Shown: positions 11,527 to 20,677, counted from the stretch's first letter. The stretch is DNA of 42,036 nucleotides from Ruminococcus sp. (GCA_022768065.1 JALELS010000026.1:72961-114996), one strand, 5' to 3'. The notes: a model not told the origin generated them from the sequence alone. A program made the numbers and translations.

Positions 11527-12689
11527 CTGAACTTTTAATGAAGCTTTTTATAAGGAAAGACGCGCCCGCCGACGACCCAAAGACGCGTGCCTCATACGGT
11601 ATGCTCTCGGGATTTGTCGGAATTGCGGTAAACGTAATACTGACCGTCGCAAAATTTGCGGTGGGTTCTTTGACCGGCAGCATTTCCATAACCGCCGACG
11701 CCATAAACAACCTCTCCGACGCAGGTTCGTCGGTCGTTACTTTAGTCGGCTTTAAAATGGCAAAAAAGCCTGCCGACAAAGAGCACCCGTACGGTCACGG
11801 CAGAATAGAATACATATCCGCGCTGATTGTGTCTTTCCTCGTACTTCTGATGGGCGTTGAGCTTTTAAAAAGCTCGGTGGAAAAAATCAGGACTCCCGAC
11901 GCGGTAACTTACAGCAACGCCGCACTTATAGTTTTGATAGTCTCGATACTGTTTAAATTATGGCTCGCATACTTCAATTATTCGGTCGGCAAAAAGATAG
12001 ACTCCACAGCCAATAAAGCCGTAGTTGCCGACAGCCTTTCGGACACCGCGGCAACGGCGGCGGCTCTGATTTCGCTGATAATATCAAAATATTCATCGGC
12101 GCCGGTCGACGGGTGGTTCGGTCTTGTTGTTTCGGGCTTTATCATCTATTCGGGTATCGGCATAGTAAAGGACACCGTCTCACCCCTGCTCGGTCAGCCG
12201 CCCAAAAAGGAATTTGTAAAGCAGATAGAGGACGAAATTCTGTCATACCCCAACATAGTCGGCGTTCACGACCTTATAATCCATGACTACGGCCCCGGCA
12301 GGCAGTTCGCCTCCGCCCACGCCGAAGTACCATCGGACGTTGATGTTATGAAAAGTCACGACACCATAGACCTTATCGAAAGAAATATTCAGAGGAAATA
12401 CAATCTGCTTATTTCCATACACCTTGACCCGATTGTTGTCAACGACGTACATATAAACCGTTTACACGATTTAACCGAGTCCGCCGTCAAGAGCATTGAC
12501 CCGGAGCTCTCCATACACGATTTCAGAGTGGTTGAAGGTCCCACGCACTCAAATCTCATATTTGACGTAATGGCGCCGCCGGACTTTAGGCTTTCCGACC
12601 GTGAACTTACAAATCTCATCGGAGAAAAACTAAGCAAAATAGACGAAAGATATTTCTGCGTCATTACGGTAGACCACTCTTTTAACTAA
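11523..12689 (+). CDS. Cation diffusion facilitator metal exporter (possible Mn2+ type)
   Basis: 388-aa CDF antiporter: six membrane helices, then a cytoplasmic ferredoxin-like dimerisation domain (about 215-290) and a further C-terminal extension of about 90 residues. The family motif HPYGHGR is at 88-94. The transport site is read by alignment to YiiP: helix 2 INNLSDAGSS gives N62 and D66, helix 5 VADSLSD gives D170 and D174. This N-D/D-D set resembles the site described for streptococcal Mn exporter MntE and differs from the H-D site of zinc exporters, so Mn2+ or Fe2+ is more likely than Zn2+ (inference). It is coupled to the upstream TetR gene by a 4-bp overlap. Confidence 0.92.
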   Translation: MTELLMKLFIRKDAPADDPKTRASYGMLSGFVGIAVNVILTVAKFAVGSLTGSISITADAINNLSDAGSSVVTLVGFKMAKKPADKEHPYGHGRIEYISALIVSFLVLLMGVELLKSSVEKIRTPDAVTYSNAALIVLIVSILFKLWLAYFNYSVGKKIDSTANKAVVADSLSDTAATAAALISLIISKYSSAPVDGWFGLVVSGFIIYSGIGIVKDTVSPLLGQPPKKEFVKQIEDEILSYPNIVGVHDLIIHDYGPGRQFASAHAEVPSDVDVMKSHDTIDLIERNIQRKYNLLISIHLDPIVVNDVHINRLHDLTESAVKSIDPELSIHDFRVVEGPTHSNLIFDVMAPPDFRLSDRELTNLIGEKLSKIDERYFCVITVDHSFN

Positions 12690-12714
12690 TCTTTTGTTTT
12701 TTGCCTTTTTTCCC

Positions 12715-12742
12715 TTGAAAATGACACAAAATATAGTAAAAT
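12715..12742 (+). promoter_or_regulatory. Predicted sigma-A promoter of prs
   Basis: -35 TTGAAA (12715-12720), 16-bp spacer, -10 TAAAAT (12737-12742), about 60 nt before the prs start. The preceding 30 nt is pyrimidine-rich, and no clear hairpin terminator for the CDF gene is visible there. Confidence 0.6.
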
Positions 12743-12804
12743 AATATTATCGGTATACGGATAATGTTATTATCCGCAAATTTTGTGCTGCACGGAGGAA
12801 AATT

Positions 12805-13992
12805 ATGCCTGATTACACACAGGAGTTCACTACTATCCCTTACGGTCCGCTCGGTATCATCGCGCTTCCCGGCTGCGAAGAATTAGCCCAGAAAATCGAC
12901 CGTTATCTCGTTAAATGGCGCGCTCAGAAACAGTCTGAGCACAAAAACAGTCTTTCTTTTGCAGGATATGAGAGAGACACTTACATCATTGAGGCCTCGT
13001 TCCCGAGATTCGGTTCGGGCGAAGGCAAGGGCTCGCTTCACGAGTCGGTTCGCGGCTACGACATTTTTATTGTATGCGATATGTTTAACTACGGCGTAAC
13101 CTACAATATGTACGGCCATACAATTCCCATGAGCCCGGACGAGCATTTTGCAAACCTTAAAAGAGCAATTTCCGCAATAGGCGGCAAGGCTCACAGAATA
13201 ACCGTTATTATGCCCATGCTTTATGAGGGCAGGCAGCACAAGCGTTCGTCAAGAGAGTCTCTTGACTGTGCAATAGCTCTTCAGGAGCTTTGCAACAATA
13301 TGGGCGTTGACAACATCATTACATTTGACGCCCACGACCCGAGAGTTCAGAATGCAATTCCGCTTAAGGGCTTTGAAAACGTACAGCCCGCTTACCAGAT
13401 GATAAAGGCTCTTGTAAACAATGTTGAGGATTTGCATCTCGACAAAGAACATATGACAGTCGTATCTCCCGATGAGGGCGGTATGTCACGTTGCATTTAC
13501 TATTCTACGGTTCTCGGTCTTGACCTCGGTATGTTCTATAAGCGCCGCGACTATTCAAGAGTTGTCAACGGCAGGAACCCCATACTCCAGCACCAGTTCC
13601 TCGGCTCAAACATAGAGGGCAAGGATATAATGGTTGTTGACGATATGATTTCCTCCGGCGAATCAATGCTTGAGGTTGCCAAGAAATTAAAGGAACTCGG
13701 CGCTAAGCGCATCTTCATTTTCTCAGCGTTCGGCCTCTTCTGCGAGGGACTCGAAAGCTTTGACAAATCCTATGCGGAAGGCAACATAACAAAGGTATTC
13801 ACAACAAACCTTGTTTACCGCACACCCGAGCTTTTACAGCGTGAATGGTTCTGCGAAGTTGATATGTCGAAATATCTTTCATACATTATCGACACCCTCA
13901 ACCACGATATGTCGGTCAGCAAGCTCTTAAATCCGGCTGACAGAATTTACGCTCTCCTTGAGAAAAAAGGTTACAGAAAAACAGAAGAATAA
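12805..13992 (+). CDS. prs: Ribose-phosphate pyrophosphokinase, long form
   Basis: 395-aa PRPP synthetase making phosphoribosyl diphosphate from ribose 5-phosphate and ATP, for purine, pyrimidine, histidine and NAD synthesis. The PRPP-binding loop VVDDMISSGESMLEVAKKL lies near 273-291 (the D-D-x-x-x-S/T-G type). The metal/ATP region is FDAHDPRVQNAI near 171-182. It is about 75 residues longer than the usual 315-320 aa class I enzyme, with extra sequence at the N-terminus and in the middle. Such long forms occur in Clostridia alongside the standard enzyme. GGAGG is 7 nt before ATG. Monocistronic, between its own promoter and terminator. Confidence 0.93.
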   Translation: MPDYTQEFTTIPYGPLGIIALPGCEELAQKIDRYLVKWRAQKQSEHKNSLSFAGYERDTYIIEASFPRFGSGEGKGSLHESVRGYDIFIVCDMFNYGVTYNMYGHTIPMSPDEHFANLKRAISAIGGKAHRITVIMPMLYEGRQHKRSSRESLDCAIALQELCNNMGVDNIITFDAHDPRVQNAIPLKGFENVQPAYQMIKALVNNVEDLHLDKEHMTVVSPDEGGMSRCIYYSTVLGLDLGMFYKRRDYSRVVNGRNPILQHQFLGSNIEGKDIMVVDDMISSGESMLEVAKKLKELGAKRIFIFSAFGLFCEGLESFDKSYAEGNITKVFTTNLVYRTPELLQREWFCEVDMSKYLSYIIDTLNHDMSVSKLLNPADRIYALLEKKGYRKTEE

Positions 13993-14002
13993 AAATTGCG
14001 AT

Positions 14003-14037
14003 AAAACACGGTTGGCGAAAGTCAGCCGTGTTTTTTT
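14003..14037 (+). terminator. Intrinsic terminator of prs
   Basis: Inverted repeat ACACGGTTG / CAGCCGTGT (one G-U pair) with a 7-8 nt loop, followed by a run of seven T, 11 nt after the prs stop. Confidence 0.88.
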
Positions 14038-14094
14038 CTGCGCCGAAAAAGGTAAGTGTGCACATAAAATTCGGACCCTTATTAAAAGTTAAAA

Positions 14095-14131
14095 AAACGG
14101 AAAAGGGAACGACAAAATGCCGTTCCCTTTT
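14095..14131 (-). terminator. Intrinsic terminator of glnA
   Basis: 11-bp inverted repeat AAAAGGGAACG / CGTTCCCTTTT, loop about 9 nt. On the minus strand it is followed by CCG and seven T. It lies 25 nt past the glnA stop. Confidence 0.85.
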
Positions 14132-14155
14132 CGCAGGAGAAAAAATGAGGTATTA

Positions 14156-15478
14156 TCAATATTTGGTCAAATATCTGTTTGTTTCCCAGTTGCTTACGCT
14201 GGTACGATACTCATCCCACTCGCGGAGTTTGCCCTCAACATATTTTTCATAGATGTGGTCGCCGAGCGTCTCTTTCATAAACGGATCAGCCTGGAATTCC
14301 TTCATGGCGTCCTCAAGAGTGCCGGGGAGATAATCTATGCCGTCTGCGGCAAGCTCATCTGCGGACATTTCAAAGATATTCTTTGTGGTGTTCTGCGGAG
14401 GAGTAAGGTTGTTTTTGATACCGTCAAGACCTGCTGCAAGGCAAAGAGCCATTTCAAGATAGGGGTTGCATGACGGGTCGGGAGAACGAAGCTCAATTCT
14501 GGTGCCCATTCCGCGAGCTGCGGGAACACGGATAAGCGAGGAACGGTTTGAAGCCGACCAAGCTATATATACGGGAGCTTCATATCCGGGAACAAGTCTC
14601 TTGTAAGAGTTAACAAGCGGGTTTGCTATGGCGGTAATGCCCTTTACGTGCTTTAATACGCCTGCTATGAAGTGAAGAGCGGTATCGGAAAGTCCGAGCT
14701 CTGCGTCTTTATCATAGAAAGCATTTTTGCCGTCTTTCATAAGCGACATATTGGTGTGCATACCCGAGCCGTTTATACCGAATACGGGCTTCGGCATAAA
14801 TGTCGCATGCAGACCGTGGCGGCGCGCATAAGTCTTTACTACGTGTTTAAAGGTCATAACATTGTCTGCGGTCTTGAGAACTTCGTCAAAACGGAAGTCT
14901 ATCTCATGCTGACCCTCGGCAACCTCGTGGTGCGAGGCCTCTATTTCAAATCCCATGCTCTCAAGCGCAAGGCAGATGTCTCTTCTGCACTGCTCGCCCT
15001 GATCGGCGGGACCCATATCGAAGTAGCCTGCAACGTCGCCTGTCTTTGTGGTGGGATTTCCGTCCTCATCAAGCTGGAAGAGGAAGAATTCGCACTCGGG
15101 GCCTACGTTGAATGTATAACCCATATCGGCAGCTTCTTTAACCACCTTTTTAAGAACGTTTCTCGGATCGCCGAGGAACGGAGTTGTGCCGTCCGCACAA
15201 TAAACGTCGCATATAAGGCGCGCTACTCTGTCTTTCCAGGGGAGTATAACGAACGAATCGTAATCCGGTCTTAAATACATATCGGATTCGTTGATTCTTA
15301 CGAAGCCCTCTATTGAAGAGCCGTCGAACATACACTCGTTGTCGAGAGCTTTTTCGAGCTGACTCGCGGTAATTGCAACATTTTTAAGCTGACCGAAAAT
15401 ATCGGTGAACTGAAGTCTTATAAACTTAACGTCTTTTTCTTTTGCGATGCGAAGTACATCTTCTTTTGTGTAACCCAT
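14156..15478 (-). CDS. glnA: Glutamine synthetase type I (alpha)
   Basis: 440-aa dodecameric enzyme that makes glutamine from glutamate, ammonia and ATP in the cytoplasm. The N-terminal beta-grasp domain ([18 protein letters not shown]) and [10 protein letters not shown] are present, as are the metal and glutamate-binding segments [24 protein letters not shown] and [37 protein letters not shown] and the ATP loop follow. At about 440 residues it is the GSI-alpha type, which lacks the inserts of the longer GSI-beta form and is normally controlled by feedback and regulators rather than adenylylation. GGAGA is 7 nt before ATG. The leader carries a terminator-like hairpin. Confidence 0.97.
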   Translation of the reverse strand: MGYTKEDVLRIAKEKDVKFIRLQFTDIFGQLKNVAITASQLEKALDNECMFDGSSIEGFVRINESDMYLRPDYDSFVILPWKDRVARLICDVYCADGTTPFLGDPRNVLKKVVKEAADMGYTFNVGPECEFFLFQLDEDGNPTTKTGDVAGYFDMGPADQGEQCRRDICLALESMGFEIEASHHEVAEGQHEIDFRFDEVLKTADNVMTFKHVVKTYARRHGLHATFMPKPVFGINGSGMHTNMSLMKDGKNAFYDKDAELGLSDTALHFIAGVLKHVKGITAIANPLVNSYKRLVPGYEAPVYIAWSASNRSSLIRVPAARGMGTRIELRSPDPSCNPYLEMALCLAAGLDGIKNNLTPPQNTTKNIFEMSADELAADGIDYLPGTLEDAMKEFQADPFMKETLGDHIYEKYVEGKLREWDEYRTSVSNWETNRYLTKY

Positions 15479-15500
15479 TTTTCATTCTCCTTTCAGATAT

Positions 15501-15540
15501 AAAAAAAGGGCAGCGAGATCTTTTAAAAGACCGCGTTGCC
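15501..15540 (-). promoter_or_regulatory. Terminator-like hairpin in the glnA leader (possible attenuator)
   Basis: On the minus strand, 16-nt arms (15540-15525 and 15524-15509) pair with two mismatches and one G-U, and are followed by CC and seven T (15507-15501), then by the glnA ribosome-binding site. The hairpin begins about 10 nt after the predicted transcription start, so it would terminate the glnA transcript before the gene unless it is prevented from folding. Confidence 0.7.
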
Positions 15541-15556
15541 TTTCATTTATGCATTC

Positions 15557-15584
15557 ATTATATCACCGACAAAGCTTTTGTCAA
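15557..15584 (-). promoter_or_regulatory. Consensus sigma-A promoter of glnA
   Basis: -35 TTGACA (15584-15579), 16-bp spacer, -10 TATAAT (15562-15557) on the minus strand. Both hexamers are exact consensus. Such a strong promoter immediately followed by a terminator-like hairpin suggests control after initiation. Confidence 0.88.
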
Positions 15585-15710
15585 TGCAAAAACGGTCAAA
15601 AAACGGGTTTTTGTAACATTAAACAAAAGAGAGCGAAAAGCCCCCTCGTTTATAAGGCAATTTTGCTTTAAAATAACATATTTGCCTTTTTGGTGCGTCA
15701 TTCAGAAAAG

Positions 15711-18700
15711 TTAAAACAGCGATAACTGCGCCGTTTTCGGAATGTCGCCGAACGCGCCGACGTTTTCGAGCATTTCTATGGTGGATTTGCCTGCTCCCGA
15801 GCGGCGTGCAAAATCGTCAATTGATATAAACTTGCCCTCGCCGTCGTTTCTTGCCTCGGCAAGCGGTATGGCGGCGCTCTCGCCTATGCCCGACAGCGCA
15901 CCGAACGGCATTCTGATTTTGCCGTCCTCTATTACATACCTTGTCGCCTCGGATTTATATATATCGACCGGGAGCAGCTCTATGCCCCTTGCCATCATCT
16001 CGTTTACCACCTGCAAAGCGGTATACTGTTCTTTATCTTTGGCTGTGGCGGATTTGGTTTTTACTTTATTATCGATTTCCGCCATACGCTCTTTGACGGC
16101 GTCCCTGCCCTTTATTGCCACCGCAGCGTCAACTCCGTCTCCGCGAACGGTAAGAAATGCCGTATAGTATTCGAGCGGCTTGTATATTTTATACCAGCCG
16201 AGCCTCAGCGCGGCAATTACGTAAGCCGCGGCGTGGGCTTTCGGGAACATATACTTTATCTTGCGGCACGAATCCATATACCACTGCGGCACGTTGTGCT
16301 CGCGCATGGCTTCTTCGGCGCCCTCTGGGAAGCCTTTTTTAGCTACTATACCCTTTCTCGTTTTCTCCATTATGTTAAACGCCATACTCGGGTCAAGCCC
16401 TGCGTGCATAAGGTAAATCATAATGCTGTCACGCGTTCCGATAACCGAAGAAATGGTGCAGATGCCGTCTTTTATAAGGTCCTGTGCGTTGCCGTTCCAA
16501 ACGTCCGTACCGTGTGAAAGTCCCGAAATCTGCAAAAGGTCGGCAAAGGTCTTGGGCTGTGCCTCCAAAAGCATCTGACAGACGAACGAAGTACCCATTT
16601 CGGGGATAGACAAAGTGCCCGTTTTCCAGTCTATATCCTCCGGCGTTACGCCGAGCGGTTCGGGTGAAGTACAGAGCTTTATAATCTCGGGGTCGCATAT
16701 ATCTATGTCGGTTACATTTATACCCGTCATATCTTCGAGGTGTTTGTCGAGCGTGGGAACATCGTGGCCGAGCTCGTCAAGCTTCAATATGGTATCGTGC
16801 ATCGAACGGAAGTCGAAGTGCGTTGTCTCCATATCGCTCTCGGTATCGTCGGCAGGGTACTGAATGGGTGTGAAGTCGTACACATCGTATTCGTTGGGTA
16901 CAACGACCATTCCGCCGGGGTGCTGACCCGTGGTTCTCTTAACTCCCGTACAGCCGCGTGCCAAACGCTCTATCTCGGCTTTGTTTGCGTGAATATTTCT
17001 CTCTTCAAGATACTTTAAAACATAGCCGTAGGCGGTCTTGTCGGCGACCGAGGCTATTGTACCCGCCTTGAATACGTGCGTTTTGCCGAAGAGCTCCTCC
17101 GTGTATCTGTGCGCCTTGCCCTGATATTCGCCGGAGAAGTTAAGGTCGATATCGGGCGCCTTGTCGCCGTGAAAGCCGAGGAAGGTTTCAAACGGTATTT
17201 CGTGGCCGTCCCTTATCATCTGCGCGCCGCAATGCGGACATTTTTTCGGCGGCATATCAAATCCCGAGCCGTACTCGCCCTTTGTGTAAAATTCGGAATA
17301 ACGGCACTCGGGGCACCTGTAATGAGGCGGCAGCGGATTTACTTCGGAAATACCTGCCATAGAGGCGACGAACGACGAGCCTACCGAACCTCGCGAACCT
17401 ACATGGTAACCGTGATCCTCGGAATCCCACACAAGCTTTTGGGCTATTATGTAAAGTACGGCAAATCCGTTTTTGATTATGGAGTCAAGCTCGCGGTTAA
17501 GTCGGCTCTCGACGATTTCGGGAACCTTGCCCTCAAATTCATACCACTTTTTCGCCTTGGTCCAGCAAATGTCTCTGAGCTGTTCCTCGGCGCCGTCTAT
17601 GGAGGGCTGGAAAGTGCCTATCGGGAACGGGCGTACCACGTCTATCATATCTGCTATCTTGTTGGGATTTTCTATGACTATTTCGTGAGCGGTCTCCTCG
17701 CCGAGGTATGAGAACTCATTGAGCATTTCCTCGGTTGTTCTGAAATAGAGCGGAGCCTGCTTGTCGGCGTCGGTAAAGCCCTGCGCCGCCATAAGAATGG
17801 CGCGGTATTTTGCGTCCTCGGGGTCTATGAAGTGGACGTCGCAGGTGGCAACAACGGGCTTGCCGAGCTTATCGGCAATGGCTATAACCTTGCGGTTGAC
17901 GTTTTCTATATCTTCAATGCAGGTTATCTTGTCGAATTCCTTGTTTTTGTCGGGATTTTTCGCCGAGGGGTCGGAGTGGGCGTCTATCATAAAGCGGTTG
18001 TTTCCGACGGGCTGAATTTCGAGATAGTCGTAAAACGACGCTATCTCCATAATCTCCTGTTCGGGACGCTCCTCAAGTATGGCGCGGTAAAGCTCGCCCG
18101 CCTCGCACGCCGAACCGATAATCAATCCCTCGCGGTGCTTCATTATTTCGCTCTTGGGCATTCTCGGCTTTTTGTAGAAATAGTCGATATTCGACTTTGA
18201 AATCAGCTTGTAGAGATTTTTAAGTCCTACATGATTTTTGACAAGAATTATCTGGTGATATGAACGAAGCTCTTTGTAAGTCTTGTCCGGCTCTTTGATG
18301 TCGTCTATAAAATAATCCTCGATGCCGTAAATGATTTTGATTTTGCCTGCGGCGGCATTACACGCCTCGGGGTACCCCTGAACGCAGCCGTGGTCGGTTA
18401 TGGCTATTGCCTTGTGCCCCCACTTTATGGCGCGCTCCACAAGCTTTGAGGGCGGAGTCATACCGTCCATCTGCGACATATTTGTATGCAGGTGAAGTTC
18501 AACGCGCTTTTCGGGATAATTATCCTCTTTTTCTATCATCTGAACAGTACTTATGCACTTCGGTTTTATTGTGTATTCGCCGCGGTACGTGTCAAATTCG
18601 ACCTCGCCGAACATAAGTATGTGTGCTCCGTCTTTAAGCTTTGACAGCAGCTCGTCGCAGTGCTCAACCTTTGGAAGCATAACGGCGGAAAAGGAATTTG

Positions 18701-19520
18701 TATTGTCGGTTATATTAAATGTAACTACCTTGACTTTGCCCTTTTTTGTGTCTTTGACTTCAATGCCGAAAACCTCGCCGTAAATCGTAACGGGCGTTGT
18801 GTCGCCCTCCTCGGGCAGAGTGATTTCGTCTATTCTTATGGGCTGACTTCTGATGACGTTGCCGAAAATCGGCTTTACGCTCTCAAGATAATACGGTATA
18901 CCATCCTTTACGATGTGCTCGCGCGGCGGCTCGTCTTCTTTTACCGGGTCAAAGCTGCGCGAAGAACCGCTCTTGACGGGTGATACTTTGGGAGCCATAC
19001 TGTCAATCTTTTTCTGCACCGCGGAAATATCCTCGCCTGCGTCATATCCGTCGCTCTGAGTGAAAGAAATTTCCTGCGTTACTCCGAAACGCTCCCTGAG
19101 CATTTTTGATATGAGATTTTGCGCGCCGACATCTTCAAGAATCTGCTTGCCGCCGTGCATAAGCTCGATTTCCGTTTTTCCGTCGGAGAAATTATATTTG
19201 CAGTCGGCAAAAAAGCCGTTTGCCATAGGCACGTTTTTCTTTGCCCACTCGCTTATTTCACCCGAATATTTTTCCGAAAAAAGCGACGAAGAAAAGACCG
19301 GCGTCGTTTTAACCGCACCGAGTCCGAGTCTTTCTTTTATTATAGCGTTTATTTTATCAAGTGTTTTCTCCGATACAAGACGCGGAAAGCGCACTTTAAG
19401 ATACAGCTTTCTTTCGGCAGGGTCGGCGCTCATATCAATTATATCGGCGCCGCCGAGAACTGCGTCCAAATCCGAGAAATCGTTTCTGTATTCTATAAAC
19501 AGGTCATAAAAGCTTGTCAT
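15711..19520 (-). CDS. polC: DNA polymerase III alpha subunit, PolC type, without the exonuclease domain
   Basis: 1269-aa replicative polymerase of low-GC Gram-positives, acting with the beta clamp at the fork. In order: N-terminal domain (1-200); OB domain (about 243-325); PHP domain beginning ELHLHTNMSQMDG (341-353); palm with the catalytic PDIDLNFSG (D790, D792); zinc knuckle C736/C739/C761/C764; thumb, fingers and the C-terminal domain. It ends in QLSLF, a clamp-binding motif. In ordinary PolC (about 1430-1450 aa) a DEDD exonuclease is inserted inside PHP after YG-E-Y. Here YGIEDYFIDD (398-407) runs straight into SYHQIILVKN (about 420-429), so about 170 residues and any proofreading motif (D-x-E-T-T-G) are absent. 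The frame is intact. Probably co-transcribed with ispG (18-nt gap). Confidence 0.96.
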   Translation of the reverse strand: MTSFYDLFIEYRNDFSDLDAVLGGADIIDMSADPAERKLYLKVRFPRLVSEKTLDKINAIIKERLGLGAVKTTPVFSSSLFSEKYSGEISEWAKKNVPMANGFFADCKYNFSDGKTEIELMHGGKQILEDVGAQNLISKMLRERFGVTQEISFTQSDGYDAGEDISAVQKKIDSMAPKVSPVKSGSSRSFDPVKEDEPPREHIVKDGIPYYLESVKPIFGNVIRSQPIRIDEITLPEEGDTTPVTIYGEVFGIEVKDTKKGKVKVVTFNITDNTNSFSAVMLPKVEHCDELLSKLKDGAHILMFGEVEFDTYRGEYTIKPKCISTVQMIEKEDNYPEKRVELHLHTNMSQMDGMTPPSKLVERAIKWGHKAIAITDHGCVQGYPEACNAAAGKIKIIYGIEDYFIDDIKEPDKTYKELRSYHQIILVKNHVGLKNLYKLISKSNIDYFYKKPRMPKSEIMKHREGLIIGSACEAGELYRAILEERPEQEIMEIASFYDYLEIQPVGNNRFMIDAHSDPSAKNPDKNKEFDKITCIEDIENVNRKVIAIADKLGKPVVATCDVHFIDPEDAKYRAILMAAQGFTDADKQAPLYFRTTEEMLNEFSYLGEETAHEIVIENPNKIADMIDVVRPFPIGTFQPSIDGAEEQLRDICWTKAKKWYEFEGKVPEIVESRLNRELDSIIKNGFAVLYIIAQKLVWDSEDHGYHVGSRGSVGSSFVASMAGISEVNPLPPHYRCPECRYSEFYTKGEYGSGFDMPPKKCPHCGAQMIRDGHEIPFETFLGFHGDKAPDIDLNFSGEYQGKAHRYTEELFGKTHVFKAGTIASVADKTAYGYVLKYLEERNIHANKAEIERLARGCTGVKRTTGQHPGGMVVVPNEYDVYDFTPIQYPADDTESDMETTHFDFRSMHDTILKLDELGHDVPTLDKHLEDMTGINVTDIDICDPEIIKLCTSPEPLGVTPEDIDWKTGTLSIPEMGTSFVCQMLLEAQPKTFADLLQISGLSHGTDVWNGNAQDLIKDGICTISSVIGTRDSIMIYLMHAGLDPSMAFNIMEKTRKGIVAKKGFPEGAEEAMREHNVPQWYMDSCRKIKYMFPKAHAAAYVIAALRLGWYKIYKPLEYYTAFLTVRGDGVDAAVAIKGRDAVKERMAEIDNKVKTKSATAKDKEQYTALQVVNEMMARGIELLPVDIYKSEATRYVIEDGKIRMPFGALSGIGESAAIPLAEARNDGEGKFISIDDFARRSGAGKSTIEMLENVGAFGDIPKTAQLSLF

Positions 19521-19538
19521 TTGCCGTCTCTTTCACAA

Positions 19539-20591
19539 TCACAATTTTTCTATTTCTTTAAGTAATTCCGGAACTATTTCGTCCTCGCTTACTTTTTTGA
19601 GTATTTTGCCGTGCTTGAATATCATACCGCAGCCGTCGCCGCCGGCTACGCCTATATCGGCTTCTTTGGCTTCGCCGGGACCGTTTACCACACACCCCAT
19701 AACAGCCACCTTAATAGGCTTCCGACAGTTCCGTAAGGCGTTTTCGATTTTTTCGGCGAGAGAAATCAGGTCGATTTTGGTTCTGCCGCAGGTCGGGCAC
19801 GATACTATCTGCGGACAGTCCTTTTTAATATCAACCGCCTTTAATATATCGAAGCCCGCCGAAACCTCCTCTATGGGGTCGGCCGTAAGAGAAACGCGTA
19901 TGGTATCGCCTATGCCGTCCATTAAAAGCGAGCCTATCCCCGCCGCGGATTTAATAAGCCCCATACGGCGCGTGCCTGCCTCGGTTACGCCGAGATGCAG
20001 CGGATAATCGCACATAGTTGCAATTTTTCTGTATGCCGAGACCATGGTGGGCACGTCGGAGGATTTTATGGAGATAACTATATCGTGGAAATCGAATTTT
20101 TCGAGAAGTCCCGCGTGGTAAAGCGCGCTCTCGCAAAGTGCGTCAGGCGTGGGAGCGCCGTATTTCGCGAGAATATCCTTTTCAAGCGAGCCCGAATTTA
20201 CGCCTATCCTTATGGGTATATTTTTTGCACGGCAGGCGTCGGCAACCGCTTTAACGCGATCATCGGAGCCTATGTTGCCGGGATTTATTCTTATTTTGTC
20301 GGCACCTGCCGCAACGCTCTCAAGCGCGCAGCGATAGTCGAAATGTATATCCGCAACCACGGGAATTGAGACCTTCTCTTTAACGGCTGCCAAGGTCTTT
20401 ACCGCCTCTTTATTTGGAACCGTGAGACGGATAATCTCACAGCCGGCTTTTTGCAGTTCCAATGCCTGCTTAACATTGCCCTCGGCGTCTTCGGCAGGAA
20501 CATTTAACATCGACTGAACGGGTATATGATTGTTTCCGCCTATTTTTACGTTACCTGCCGTTACAACACGGCTCTTTCGTCTTTCGAACAT
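19539..20591 (-). CDS. ispG: 4-hydroxy-3-methylbut-2-enyl diphosphate synthase (flavodoxin/ferredoxin)
   Basis: 350-aa [4Fe-4S] enzyme that reductively converts methylerythritol cyclodiphosphate to HMBPP in the MEP isoprenoid pathway. TIM barrel opening VKIGGNNHIPVQSMLN; cluster-binding half with SCPTCGRTKID and GCVVNGPGEAKEADIG. Start ATG20591 has GGAGG 9 nt upstream; a longer reading adds nine unrelated residues. In the usual cluster order it follows dxr and rseP and precedes polC. The 340-nt gap upstream holds repeats (see those entries). Confidence 0.97.
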   Translation of the reverse strand: MFERRKSRVVTAGNVKIGGNNHIPVQSMLNVPAEDAEGNVKQALELQKAGCEIIRLTVPNKEAVKTLAAVKEKVSIPVVADIHFDYRCALESVAAGADKIRINPGNIGSDDRVKAVADACRAKNIPIRIGVNSGSLEKDILAKYGAPTPDALCESALYHAGLLEKFDFHDIVISIKSSDVPTMVSAYRKIATMCDYPLHLGVTEAGTRRMGLIKSAAGIGSLLMDGIGDTIRVSLTADPIEEVSAGFDILKAVDIKKDCPQIVSCPTCGRTKIDLISLAEKIENALRNCRKPIKVAVMGCVVNGPGEAKEADIGVAGGDGCGMIFKHGKILKKVSEDEIVPELLKEIEKL

Positions 20592-20636
20592 TTTTATGTA
20601 CCTCCGATATTTCGGCAAAAGGGAACCTGAACAATC

Positions 20637-20677
20637 CCTCAGTCACCTGCGGTGACAGCTCCCTTTACAAGGGAGCC
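20637..20677. repeat. REP-like double hairpin upstream of ispG
   Basis: Two adjacent small palindromes: TCACC-TGC-GGTGA (20643-20655) and GCTCCCTT-TAC-AAGGGAGC (20658-20676), preceded by TCCCTC. The segment strongly resembles a short intergenic repeat that I recall being common in gut Ruminococcaceae and Lachnospiraceae (recall, not a search). It lies in the leader between rseP and ispG, together with a further imperfect dyad around 20724-20758. Confidence 0.6.

Noticed and set aside
14672-15274. 200-codon plus-strand frame inside glnA
   Set aside because: It lies wholly within a complete glutamine synthetase gene, with no start signals and no family similarity.
15501-15540. ANTAR-type antiterminator RNA in the glnA leader
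   Set aside because: That class needs two tandem hairpins with hexanucleotide loops; only one hairpin is present and its loop does not fit.
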